A DNA stretch of 64,000 bases from positions 1,240,001 through 1,304,000 of the forward strand of contig NC_088175.1 of the NCBI RefSeq assembly GCF_028769735.1, read 5' to 3'. The notes beneath the pieces are model-generated. The model had not been told where the DNA came from and ran no database searches. It saw only the letters and a program-made list of their open reading frames with translations. Positions 12,801-23,960 of this stretch are shown here, in pieces. The translations under genes were made by a program, and so were the position numbers. The first letter of the stretch is position 1. Every line of letters begins with the position of its first letter. This DNA comes from Zonotrichia leucophrys gambelii (taxonomy: Eukaryota > Chordata > Aves > Passeriformes > Passerellidae).

Positions 12801-14952
12801 AGATCAGTCTGTCATATGAGTAAGGTTAGCATCTGCACTTACAAATGACAAAGGCTATTAATCCTCATGCTGTAATCCCCAAGCTGTTTGCCAGCTGGCA
12901 GCAGGAAGATGCTCCTGCTCAACCCACACAGCTATCCATGTTTTTTCACCTTTGTAAAGCAGATATAGGTCAATATTGTAGCCTCAATATAAAACTTGGT
13001 AGATGCCATTCATCACTTTTGGCATTACAGTCCCTCTGTTCTCCACACAAACCTCCAAACAAATGAAGGGATAAGAGGAGAGCTCTGGGCTGGGCTCTCC
13101 ATGTGCTGCTCCTCCAAAAGAAAAGGCTGAAGGTGAGATTTTTCTTCCTCTTTTTTGCCACTGAGTTTGTCCTGGGTAGATGAATTTTGAGATCTCTCTA
13201 CAAAGCTGAGCACCCTTAGCAAAGCTCTGTCACTAGACAGGGCTTTACACCTAGAGCAGGGAAAACCTAATTCTTGCAGAAGGCAGAAAAAATTCCAGTG
13301 ATGGGACTTTTTTTGGTCTTAATTTGGGAACCTGCATAGGATTAGGGTATTGCCTATCACAGGAGCATAAACTCCTGAATCCTCTGAGGTATCACTGGTG
13401 AAGCAGAAGGAAACTGCAGGTAGTGATGCAGGTAGGCTGTGAGAGCCTGATCTCACACACCAAAAACCTGTATGGCCACTGGGTCACAGTCAATATTGGG
13501 CAGCTGGCGTTGGAAATAGTTGAAGGAGAAACACAAAAACCAGACAGGAGCTGTGAAACTCCATTCAGAATTCTTACTTGCTCATCTCTCAAGGAAATTG
13601 GAAAGCAATATTTTTTTTTTTTTTGCTGTAACAGAAATCACAGCTGCTTTGGCAGCTGCAGGTGTGAGGAGCTAAGGATGTTTCCTCCTTGCTTTTCTAT
13701 TTCCTCTGGCTATGGTGAGGAACATAAAATAGACACCAAATACTCTGGAGGTGTTTGTCCCCTGTAGAGTCATTCCCAGTGTGGGCTGATCTTACTGAGA
13801 AACAAGAGCCAAAAACCAGATATTGGCCATGGGTGAGGAACAAGGATTCAGGGTTCACACAATAGCAGGATTCTTCCTGAGCCCCATAACCACTAATTAG
13901 CTGTGACCTTCAGGGAAGGCACTTCATGCCAAATACTCCCTCTCCTTTCATTTCTGTTAGGGTAACATTGCAAATTTCTCTCTTCATTAACAACCAGGAA
14001 AAAAAAAATAATTTTTCCAGCTTCCCTCATCCCTGTTATGTCTTGTTAGCACTTTTCAGGTGTTTTTCCTTCATGCTGTCTCCACCACTGCATTTCCCAC
14101 CCTCTCATTAATATCTGCAGAGCTCTGGTCCAAGGCAGGTCAGTGCCTGGTAGCAATATTTTATGTTCATGGTGCTCAGGATAAAACCTGTCCTCCAGTC
14201 CCTTGTCACTTTGTGGCACCTCAAGCACAAGTTTTCCAATTAAACTGGTATCACATCTCTGCTGTATTCCTCTGCTGGCATTGCTGTGGTTTGTGTCTTG
14301 CTGGGCTTTGTTCTCAGCTGTAACTTCATTGACTTTTCCCAGCAGAGAGTTTTGTTTGTCAAGAAGAGTAAATGAAGTAATCATTTGGTAGACTTAGCAT
14401 TTAAATACTGTGTGACATTTATATGTGTGTGTGTATATATAAAAAATGGTTTTTATGGCAGAGTGCCACGGGGCGTTTGCATGAAGCACATCTCAATGTA
14501 TATTTGACTGTTGATTTAAATACACAGTATGTAATAAGTTATTTTTAGTGTGTATTGACTTCTTTCTATATTGGAACAATATACCATCCCTGGCAGGGTT
14601 TTGTTGTCTCTGTTGTGGGCACAGCTGGACACTGAGGTGTGTCCTTGTCCTGTTTATCCTTGTTTTCCATGAGGTGGGAGTTGCTCCCCTCAGGAGCTTT
14701 GTGGGTGGGCAGATGTCCCTCCTGGGGTTTGTTGCCTCAGAAGAGTGTTGTGAGCCTCCTACTGCACCTCCCCCCTGGTGTTTAGGAGAACATTTCACAT
14801 TTCTCTAGTAGAACATTTCATATTTCTCCTTTCTCTGCTGCCATCTCCTCAGCACAGAGAGCTGGCTGGTGTTTGGAGTGATTCAGCCCTGTGGCTAAGG
14901 GAGCACCAGGAGCACCATGGAGATCTCAGCTCCTTTTCCCAGCCTGAGATCG
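9801..14952. other. Intergenic stretch, no gene recognised
   Basis: I see no exon with homology I can name. The stretch holds a run of 23 A at 10926-10948, a T run near 13611-13624 and a short TG/TA tract near 14420-14445. The short open frames are compositional. Confidence 0.5.
10926..10948 (+). repeat. Poly(A) run, 23 bases
   Basis: An uninterrupted A run. It could be the tail of an old retroposed sequence, but the sequence upstream was not recognisable as a gene copy or LINE. Confidence 0.7.
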
Positions 14953-15105
14953 CAGAGCCACAGAATGGTTTGGGTTGGGAGGGACCTTAAAAACCATCTC
15001 ACTCCAACCCCCTCCCATGCATGTTCAGTCTCCCTCTAGACCAGGTTCCTCAGAGCCCCATCCAACCTGGCCTTGAGCACTTCCACAACCACTCTGGATA
15101 AGCAC
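14953..15105 (-). mobile_element. CR1 LINE 3' fragment
   Basis: Contains AGAATGGTTTGGGTTGG, then a GGGACCTTAAA block, then CCCCATCCAACCTGGCCTTGAGCACTTCCA, the reverse complement of the standard avian CR1 3' end. Only the 3' end is present, as usual for 5'-truncated CR1 copies. Confidence 0.9.
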
Positions 15106-16054
15106 AAAATTTATCTATAAATTGTTTACTTTAAAAAACAACAATACAGACAAATTGATAAAAATGCCACATCCTTAACTTCTCTTGGTGCAAAGGCAAG
15201 ACTTCTAGAGCTTCTATTTAATGATGAATTATTTTTATGGTAAATAAATCTATAAAGGGAGATTTTTTCCTACATAAGAAACAAATTTATATGTTCTTTT
15301 CACTTTTGTAAAGATCAAAGATTTGCACTGAAAATTGTACCTTGAATCTAGTTACTGAATGGTTGGCATTGACTGGTGAGGGGGCACTGGGATGGTGTGA
15401 GCATTGTTTCACTTGCTGGGTATGGGATTGAAAGAGATGAAACGTACAAGGAAAAGCTGTTTAGATATTCAACTGGAAAACTGGTTTGGGTTTATTCTTA
15501 GCTTTTCATGTATTTGACAATGAAACATTTTTTATTTTACTTAAGTGCTAACGTGCATGATCATACAATACATTGCCTCTTGCTAATTATATGCTGTGTT
15601 AGGAATACTAATGTCTGGATGATATCTGACTGGAAAAAAAAAATCAGTATTAAACCCAGCTTCTGCAGAATTCTGGGCTGAAACTACCCCTGCACACACA
15701 CAGCTGTCCACACCTTAGAAACAGTCTTGTTTTGTCATGGAGAATGCTGCTGTTACAGGTTTTATCAATAAAAGAGAAGCAGATGGCTCATGTAGACATG
15801 CAAACCCAGCCTGTCTTCCTTTTTGTTCTCTCTGTGGCAGAAAGGAGTGAATATGCATCCAGGAGAGGGGGATGTGCTTTGTTGAGAGCAGGGATGCAGG
15901 TGCCTGGTGCATAATGCAGGACTGGCAGCAATGGGAAGTGTCTGCCCTGCCCTTGGTCCCCCTGTCCATCCACATGGACACAGGGGCCCTGTGGCAGCAG
16001 GATGGGGTGTTCCAGGGGCTGAAGAGATTCCCATCTCCCACTGATTGCTTGGAG
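15106..16054. other. Intergenic, nothing recognised
   Basis: AT-rich first half, then ordinary sequence. No exon or repeat was identified with confidence. Confidence 0.45.
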
Positions 16055-16420
16055 TGTCTGTCTGAAGCAGAGGCTAGACAAAATTAAGAGAATAAAAGTG
16101 GGTATTTATTGAAGGCCTTCCCTAGGGACACCTTGGGCAGTCAAGGCCTCTGAGGGGCTACACCCAAGGTGGACAATCATCACAAGTTTTTCATACAGTT
16201 ACAAGTTTGGACCATTCCCATATCAGGGGTTAATCCTCCACTTACAGTTTCAGGTAATGAAGTAATTTACTCCAGTTTGCCCCCCAATTCACTGTTTGCA
16301 TCTCTTGGGGCCTGACACAATGAGGTGTCCTTGGGTTTCAGGCCTAGAGAGGAATTGTTTTGTCTGAACAAAATGGGAGAGCAGCAGCTGACAGGTTATG
16401 GGGTTTTAGAGTTACACACA
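16055..16420 (-). mobile_element. Probable solo LTR
   Basis: The stretch begins near TGTCTGTCTG and ends near GTTACACACA. Read on the minus strand it carries an AATAAA-type signal (TATTTATT on the plus strand at about 16103), as an LTR R region would. No target duplication was found, so the ends are approximate and the LTR call is inference from general layout. Confidence 0.45.
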
Positions 16421-16746
16421 AATGCAGTATAGGATCTGAAAAATATAAAAGCTAAATCCTAAGGTATTGCCATCATGTCTTTGCTTCCCTCTGCATAGAG
16501 CTGTTAGCCAGCTCTGTGTGGGGAAGAAGTGCTGGCTGTGCCTTTGGCATCTGCTCTTCCCCGCTGCCCCATCCAGCCCTGGCAGGAGCTGGGGGAGAAG
16601 CCCCTCCAGCCCCTCTGTGGTGGTCCCTGCACTCAGCATTTCTCCTGCACACCAGGGATATGCTGGCACATGGAGTCAGTGTCCCCAGTGTCCCTGCAGT
16701 GTGCAGACACCAGCCTTGCTGCCATCCTGGCTCTGTGTGTGGGGCA

Positions 16747-17276
16747 TGGAGGTGTTGGGGTCTCTGCTGGTCAGAGTGACCCCAAGAAATGTTAAAAGTC
16801 TCTTTTCCCAGCCTGGCACTTGAAGGAGGAGTCAGAGCTCTTCAGTTCTCAGTCTCAAGGTTGTTTATTGTATCTTATCTATGAAATTCTTTCTCCTCTC
16901 CTGCTGAGGTCCTCTCAGCAGGACAGTTCCAGGCACTCTGCCTGCCCCAGGGCAGTGTCGTGTCTTTATACTAAAAACTACGTGTACAATGTTTACAATT
17001 ACTTTCCAATACCCATCACCTATGTTAGACTGTGATCTTCTACTCAATCTGAAAGTGCCAACATCACAGCAGAAGATGGAGGCCAAGAAGAAGAAGGAGA
17101 AAGGCTGGACACACCCAGATCCCTCCATCTTGCCCCCTGAATCCCCATTCTAAAAACCCCCAAATCTACTTTTTCACCTTGTGATAAATTCACTATCATT
17201 CGACTTAATTTGTTGTGGATTGCTGATCTTCATCTAAGGTTGGTAACTTGCTCCATGTGTCATAATCAAACCCACA
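16747..17276 (-). mobile_element. Solo LTR with perfect 6-bp target duplication
   Basis: Plus-strand ends are TGGAGGTGTTGG and AAACCCACA, so the element has TG...CA ends on either strand. It is flanked by perfect GGGGCA hexamers at 16741-16746 and 17277-17282. On the minus strand an AATAAA lies in a GATACAATAAACAACC context, consistent with an R-region polyadenylation signal and fixing the orientation. A 6-bp duplication suggests a class II (ERVK-like) integrase. No internal coding region remains. Confidence 0.75.
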
Positions 17277-17282
17277 GGGGCA

Positions 17283-18277
17283 TCATGGGGTCTGTGCCAG
17301 GGTCTCTGAGCCCCCTGGCAGTGTCTGGGTGCTCAGGACAGCCAGAGGGGTGTCCCCATCAAGGCTGGGGTGTCCACTTGGTGGAAGTGAAGGTAAGAGC
17401 TCAAATGATGAGCTGGAGAGGTGAAATTGGGCCAACAAAGGGTGTGTCAGTGTCTGGTGGCTGCTTTTCTTTGCATCTACCTTTGTGAGTATCACTGTAT
17501 TTGTGAGTGGTTTACTTCTGGCAGGTTGCAGTTGTAATCCCTGCCCACATTAAGATGGAGAGCGATAGAAACTAAAAAACTCCCAGATTGGTGACTTTGA
17601 ACTGGGGTTAGTTTGTTCCTCTCAGAATAGCAGTGCCAGATTTGAGGGAGACATGAGAAACCACGATTTCTGCAGCCCTGCTGGCACCCACAGGGTTGGC
17701 TTTCCAGGACCAGCCCTGAAATAGAGTTTCTTTTTCTGGCAACAGTTGGTAGCTTCAGTGCTTGGAAACCTCAGCAAAGGCAGCTGATACAAGACATGTC
17801 TGAGGACACAGAAAACCCAACCCAGGGCCCTTCATTTTAAAGACAGTGGAGAAGTGAGAGGCTCAGAGAGAAACTAGGGAGTTTGGAAAAACTCACCCTC
17901 CTTGGTGAAAACTGGGATGAAATGCATGTTTTTTTGCTAAGGGCTGATGTTTGTGTGTGTCCAGGCTCAGCTGAGAGGGCTGGTGGGGCTGCAGGGTGGG
18001 CTGGGGGCTGCTCTGGGTTGCAGCAGTGTCCCAGCAGCTCCTCTGGGCACAGATTGGGATCTGCAGAGCCAGGCACTGCCTGCAGTTTGCTCAGGGGTTT
18101 GGGAGCTCAGTTGCAGAGCCAGAGTCTGAGCTGGTACCAGGACAGCATTTTCCTGGCTTGGTTATTCTAACAGTGCTTCACCCCATGCATCTTCTGAAAA
18201 CCTCTTAAAATTCTCCCTGCCCAATCAACCAGCCTCAGCTCAGCCACCAGCTCACCCTACTCCTTCCTCCCCAGTAA
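17283..18277. other. Intergenic, nothing recognised
   Basis: Ordinary sequence of moderate GC. No exon was supported on either strand. Confidence 0.45.
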
Positions 18278-18283
18278 CCCCAG

Positions 18284-18679
18284 TATGGGATGCAAGGTGA
18301 CCCTCATGGCAGGGAGAAATGATGCATCTGACTCCATTGATATCAGAAGGCCAATTAATCACTTTATTATACTATATTATTCTATACTGCATTATTTTTA
18401 TTATTATATATTATACTATATTATTCTATTCTACATCTAAACTGAAACTGCACAAGCACTCAACCAAATCTCCTGACTGACCATCAGGACACAGCTTGCA
18501 GAGATTGGTCAAGAAAACGAAACACTCACACCACAGTCCAATCAAGTAAATTCCTTCAGGGAAATAATCTTCCAACACATTCCACATGTTCCAAAACACA
18601 GGAGCAGCAAATGAGGTAAGAATTGTTTTGATCATTCTTTTCTCTGCTTCTCTCAGGTTTAGAGAATGTGAATCCCACA
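18284..18679 (-). mobile_element. Solo LTR with perfect target duplication and TG...TA ends
   Basis: On the minus strand it starts TGTGGGATTCACATTCTCT, matching the start of the element at 63866, and ends GCATCCCATA. Perfect CCCCAG hexamers flank it at 18278-18283 and 18680-18685. The plus-strand left part (18360-18435) is a run of TATTATACTATATTATTCTA-like units, the AT-rich R/U5 region of this family. The 3' terminus is TA rather than CA, as in the related element at 58212-58631. Confidence 0.8.
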
Positions 18680-18685
18680 CCCCAG

Positions 18686-20741
18686 TGCTGAGGGATGCTG
18701 GTGATGGCTCTGGAGGATTTGGGCACTGCTGGGAGCACCAGGCTCTCATTGCTGTTCCTACAGCCTCACCCTGTCCTTGTGGCAGTGTCCTCAGCCTCAG
18801 GAGGGTTTTCCCAGGCTGATTCCCAGTTCAGGGCTGACCAGCCCAGGGCTGGTTTCGTTCCTGCAGGCAGACTTGCCTGTGACCCTGTGTGAGCCCAGCA
18901 CACACCAGGATGGAGCTGCTGGCACTGGATTTGGGGAGAGGCGGCTGGGCCATCGGTCTTGGTGCCAGCACTTGGTCAGCTTGGCCCAAATGAGGCTGCC
19001 CATGAATTTGGGACTAAAAACTCACGTTTGTGCTCTGTGCACAGCAAATGCAAGGGCTCAGCACTGCACTTGTTGCTCCTGCTGGGACAGCACTGCTGAG
19101 CACAAGCACGTGTGGGCCCCGGCTGTGTTGTGTTTTATCGTTCTGATTATCCTGTCCTTCCTCCAGCTGCATTTTAATTCTTTAGCATGACTTCATCCCT
19201 TGGCAAAGCACCAAGTGCTGTTTTGTCAAGACATCCTTTTTTTCTTTTTTTTTTATCCTAATTTTGACCACTTGGAAAAGTCACATTTTTAATGTCAGGA
19301 AACGAAGTTTTGAATTTCAGCAAAAGAGTGATATCATTTTTCACGAGAGGGTGAAAGCATTCCCACTTCTCAATCAGCTCAGTGGAGGCTAAAGCTGAGC
19401 TGTCTGCCATCTGTCTCCTCGCCAGTCTCTCTTCCACCACCATCACTTTTTAACAGGTTGGCCAATTTCAATCACATTTGAGAGCAGGGTAACTGTCTCA
19501 AAGGCAGCTATGCTTCCACAGATTTTGTCAGCTGGCAGGGGATCATTTCCAGAGGAGCAGAAAGGAGTGGGTTTGATGGCCAAGGGTCGGTGAGCCGGCC
19601 CATTGTGACAGTTCCAGCTGCCTCTGGTTGAGCTGGGGATGCCCAAGGGGACATGGTGGAATTTGGTTGGGGATATGGGGAGAGTGTAGAGGGTAAAGAG
19701 CACAGATATGTAGGAAAATGAACTTCATTTTTTCTGCTGTTCCCCAGATTGTTTCAGAAGGTTTTAAAAAGTTTTTCTCAAATGTAAAAAGGTAAAAGAA
19801 AAAAAAATAAAATAACATATTTCCTTGTACAATGAGTTGAAAGATAGAGGTGGAAAATAGTGTTCTATACAGAAAGAACAGAAAGAGCTGTCTGCATTTT
19901 AGATGGAGGCAGGATTAGCCTCCCAAGGCCTCTGGTCCCTCTGAGGCTGGCCAACCACTGGGAGGCTTGAACAGGGTCCAGAAACTGGAGCCACTCATCT
20001 TCATTTGCTGTGACAAGCCAATGGCTGGGAGAGCTTTGGAGGGTCTGTGTCTGAGTGGGCCAGGCCAAGGATAAAACCCAGCCCAGGATGCAGCTCCTCA
20101 CCTCTGAAACTTCTCAGGTACAGATGCAGAACATTTTGGGTGCATTTTATCTTTTGAAAATGCCTTCTGCATGCTGTGTTTAGAAATGCAGCACCTGTGT
20201 AGGTATATGCAGCCTGGGAGGGCTGGTGCTTTTATACACACATTTTTTGAATGTTTGGTGCTTGAATTCAAAAGGATACATTAATTTAATTCCGTTTTTT
20301 AAACACTTGACTTGAGGAGACATAACTGCTTTGAAATGAAGGAACTGATTTTTTTCCCTAATTCTGTGAGACAGTTAAAGTAAATGCAAATGTTCCAGGG
20401 TTTTATATTTCCAACTGCTCTAAACCATTTAAAAACATGTATTTGTTATAGCACTGAATATGTCAGGCAATCCTGCTTTCGAAAAACTAAAATGAAAGGA
20501 AAAAGCTGCTCTTCTATTGTCTGCCTGTCCAGGCTTTATCTTGTGCAGCACACATTTAAAATCTTATCTTCTCAAATAATATCCCTGTCAATAGAGACTT
20601 TGGTCCCAGCTCATGGGTCTGTTTAATTTCTGCTGCACTAAAACAGTGTATGAGTCAGCTGGGCAGTGATTCCTGACCAGGCAGAGGGGAAAACTCTTCT
20701 CAGACAAGGAGGGAGGTGATTTCTTGAGCTTCCATGGCAGG
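18686..20741. other. Intergenic, nothing recognised
   Basis: No supported exon. Minus-strand open frames around 19258-19818 are short and unrelated to any family I know. Confidence 0.45.
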
Positions 20742-20840
20742 AGGGATGGGATGGGATGGGATGGGATGGGATGGGATGGGATGGGATGGGATGGGATGGG
20801 ATGGGATGGGATGGGATGGGATGGGATGGGATGGGATGGG
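20742..20840 (+). repeat. Pentanucleotide microsatellite (ATGGG)n
   Basis: About 19 near-perfect tandem copies of ATGGG (ATCCC/CCCAT on the minus strand). The length is not a multiple of 3, so the unit reads through all three frames and makes artificial open frames on both strands. The uniformity suggests a young, variable array. Confidence 0.97.
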
Positions 20841-22045
20841 GCATCTCTTCTTCCTGATGGAGTTTCCTTTGAGCCAGCAGAACAGAGCTGATTTACACTG
20901 GCAGGGGATCTGCCCCCTTGGAAAGTGGGCAAGGAAAAGCAGCTACACTCGGATTGTGGAAGAATTTCCTCAGGGCTGATCAGGGGATGGAAACACTTCT
21001 TGGATCCAGCTGAGGAAGCACAGCTGACCTTTTGGCTGTGTTATTATTGCCTGCTAGTAAGTCCTGCTTTTGTGCTGACAGGAGAGGGGAAGGTGTGTCT
21101 TTGCAGCAGAAATTGTCTTGAATGTTAAAAAAAATTACAGTAAATTCCACAGAGATTGGAGTGAGTGATGCTGTCGTTCATTCAGCTCTTAGGCATGGAG
21201 TAGGTGCTTCTGTGTCTTCCTTTTCTATCACTGCTCGCAGAAGGGATGTTACTGAATTAATTACAACATCTTTGTGAGGAGCTGAAGAATCGCTCAAGTC
21301 CTCGATTCAGCATAGAGAAATGTCAGATTCACCTCACAGTAAATTTAACATTACACCAACCTGAACTGCTGCTACTGACAGCATAATAATAAGGCAGGTA
21401 ATCCAAATCAATTAAATTCTAGTGCCTTCCTATTGTCCTAGAAAATTCAAAGTTGAAATTAGTTGGAGTTTCGTTTGACTTCTCAATAAAAGAAGCAGAG
21501 CTTCAGAGATAATTTGAAGTAAATATGTGGCCCTGAGTGATCTTTCCTCAAGCTGCAGAGACCAAGGGAGCCATTTGTGCCCATGTTTGTGCACACTGAG
21601 TACCAAATGCAGTCAGGGGATCCAAATCAAGGGAATAACTGGTCTGAGGCTGCTGCACTGACATGTGCTAGCTGAGTCTCAGGCTTGCCAAGACCCAGTT
21701 TGTTAAAATTTGGGTGAGATATTAATTCAGGTGGATGCCAAATGCAGTGTGCCTCCATCCCCACTGTCTAAGAAGGAGGAGGACAAAGCCTTCTGCAAAA
21801 TCCTCTGCAGAACCTTCATGGAGCAACCAGAGGGAGGGGAACTCCTGTGTCCTTCCAGCAGTGACATGACCTGATAGAATATGCATTAGACATCTTGCAG
21901 ATCCCAGGGGAACAGGGAACTGCCCAGGAGCTTCAAAGGCTGTCAAAATGAATGTGTTCCCATTGTACCTTGCCTTGTTTTTGGCACTGTCTGAGCCTTT
22001 GAGTCACCTTTAGTACCAGGATGGGAGGTGGCAGTGGTTGTTTAG
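20841..22045. other. Intergenic, nothing recognised
   Basis: The part around 21180-21480 is AT-rich and repeat-free. No exon was supported. Confidence 0.45.
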
Positions 22046-22180
22046 GAAGTGTTCAAGGTAAGGCTGGATGGGGCTTTGAGCAACATGGTGTAGTGGGAAG
22101 TGTCCCTGCCCATGGCAGGGGATGGGAAATTATCATCTTGAAGGTTCCTTCCAACCCAAACCATTCTGAGATTCTCTGGG
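22046..22180 (+). mobile_element. CR1 LINE 3' fragment
   Basis: Contains GTTCAAGG, GGCTGGATGGGGCTTTGAGCAA, GTGTCCCTGCCCATGGCAGGG and CCTTCCAACCCAAACCATTCT in the correct order for the CR1 3' end. 5'-truncated, sense orientation. Confidence 0.92.
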
Positions 22181-23139
22181 CTGGACTGAGTGGTTGGATA
22201 GGGAGGGTATGAATGTGACTCTGTCAGGAGCAATGGTGTCATCCAGGGTAGTTGTGAGGAAATGGACACAGCTGGCAGGTGCAGAGGAAAATTTAAAATT
22301 TATTGCGTAGAGATGTTTCTTCTTGCAGAGAAGTCCTGATCAAAGCCCAGGCTTGGTGCTGGGGCTGATCTGAGCCAATGCTGTACCAGTAACTCCAGTG
22401 CAGCCATTGGCACCAATCTGACTGTCCAGAAAATCTCATCTTGTGCAACTCCTTTTCACTCTGGGAGTGACCCACTTCTTCCAGGGAAGGTCCCTACACA
22501 TAGCTGGTGTATTTTTAAAATAAAATACTTTTTTTTTTTTTTTTTACCTCCCTAACTGCCAGTATTTACATACTTTCAGTAAAAGGGATTTCCCTTCTTT
22601 CTGCACACTGTATTATACAAGTAAGATTTTAATGACTCCTTTTAATCTTTTTCTGGGTGGACCCTTGGTTATGAGGGCAGACTGAGCCTGGTAACACACC
22701 TATTGCCTTAAGGAGTGTACTCAGCAGTAAAATCCTGCTATCTGCCTGAGACGCATGAGTTGTGCTACCCTACAGTGACCTGCTCTTTTATTTGAGAGGA
22801 GGTCTGGGTTGTACTGCTGTGCAGCTTTTTATCCTACAGCAATCCAATTTCTGGCCATGGGATCATGGGTGTGCCAGGGTGGGACCCAGGGCACCATGGT
22901 GGAACATCCCAAAAGCTCAGGGGAAAAAGTGGGCCAGGATCTGATGGAGGGAAAAGGGAGAATCCTAAATCAGGAGGGAAGAGGAACATGACCCAGTAAG
23001 AGAGCAGAAGGTCATGTCCCAGTAAGGAACATGACACAGTAAAGGAGTTGGTCTCTGCCAGCAGGACCGAATTGACTCCTCTCCCTCTAGCCCTTCCAGG
23101 CACTGGGTTGTATTTCTCCCGATGTTTCCCTGAAGCGAG
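22181..23139. other. Intergenic, short simple repeats
   Basis: Holds a T run at 22529-22545 and an imperfect three-copy repeat at 22985-23044 (AACATGACCCAGTAAG, GTCATGTCCCAGTAAG, AACATGACACAGTAAA). No exon was recognised. 22255-22500 may be old repeat sequence but could not be assigned. Confidence 0.5.
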
Positions 23140-23960
23140 CACATCTCTCTCCTCTCAGTGCCGCAGCGAGCGCCGGGGGCCTCCGCGGCTGCCGGCCCGC
23201 TCCGCGCATCCCTCAGCCCTCCCTGACGGGAGCTTTTATGGTCCCCTCGCCCTCCTCATCCCCGGGCTGCTCCCCGCTCCCTGTTCTGGCAGCTCCTCAC
23301 CGCCTGTCCCGCTCTGAGCCGCTGCACCCGCTCCATCCTCCGGCTCACCCCGCAGCCCGGCCCGGAACGGAGCATCCCGGTGGCGGTGGGGACCCGCTCC
23401 TCCCTCCTCCCCTCTTCCTCCTCCTCCCTCCCCGCGGCCTCGAGTCGCGCCAGTGATGGAGAGAGCGTCACCGTCTCCTAGCAGCGCTCCTAGCAACGCT
23501 CCTAGCAACCGGGCAACATCTGCTCCCGCTGGACCAATCCGCGCGGGGAACATCTGGGCACCCACCTCCGCGGGCTGCGGCCGGGAGGTGATGCGCTCCT
23601 CAGTGGCTGCAGGGACCCGCAGGAGCCGCCACCGCCGCCGCCAGCAGCACCGCCGCCACCTCCGCCAGGAGCAGCGAGGGAAGGACGGAGCAGCGCTCCC
23701 TCCCTCTGGAGCCGGGGCTCGCTGGGTGAGTGACACCGAGCCAGCGGTGCCCGGGGACAGCGAAATGTTGTTGCCGTGTCAGGGAGGTGGTGCTGGGCTT
23801 TGCTGGCGGGACCAGCTCCGAAGGGTTTAGCAGGTGGCTGCTGGCGTGCAGAGGAAGTTTTGCGCTTGTTTGGGGGCTCCTGTGGCTTTGCTGCAGCGCG
23901 GGAGAGGGAAGAGCCGGGGGGAGGCTCCGCGCGTCCCGCAGTGCCACGGGCAGAGGTGCT
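23140..23960. promoter_or_regulatory. CpG-island promoter, probable noncoding first exon of the SERTA gene
   Basis: This is the only dense CpG block in the window. It has many CCGC/GCGC/CGGC motifs and GC-rich composition against AT-rich surroundings. A consensus donor, CTGG|GTGAGT, has its GT at 23726-23727, so a first exon ending at 23725 is likely on the plus strand. Open frames here (for example 23453-23830) are proline/arginine-rich compositional frames without homology to SERTAD4. The link to the exons at 30412 and 30853 is inference from strand, spacing and the absence of another gene. The start site is unknown. An unrelated or bidirectional promoter is possible. Confidence 0.65.
23475..23516 (+). 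promoter_or_regulatory. Triplicated CTCCTAGCAACG with RFX-like half-sites
   Basis: Three 12-bp tandem units, CTCCTAGCAGCG, CTCCTAGCAACG and CTCCTAGCAACC (23475-23510), are followed by GGGCAAC. AGCAAC and GGCAAC fit the RGYAAC half of an RFX X-box. The array lies in the CpG island about 200 bp before the first-exon donor. Binding is inferred from the motif only. Confidence 0.45.

Noticed and set aside
20588..20979. Long frames of repeating HPIPS or WDGMG residues
   Set aside because: Produced entirely by the (ATGGG)n microsatellite.
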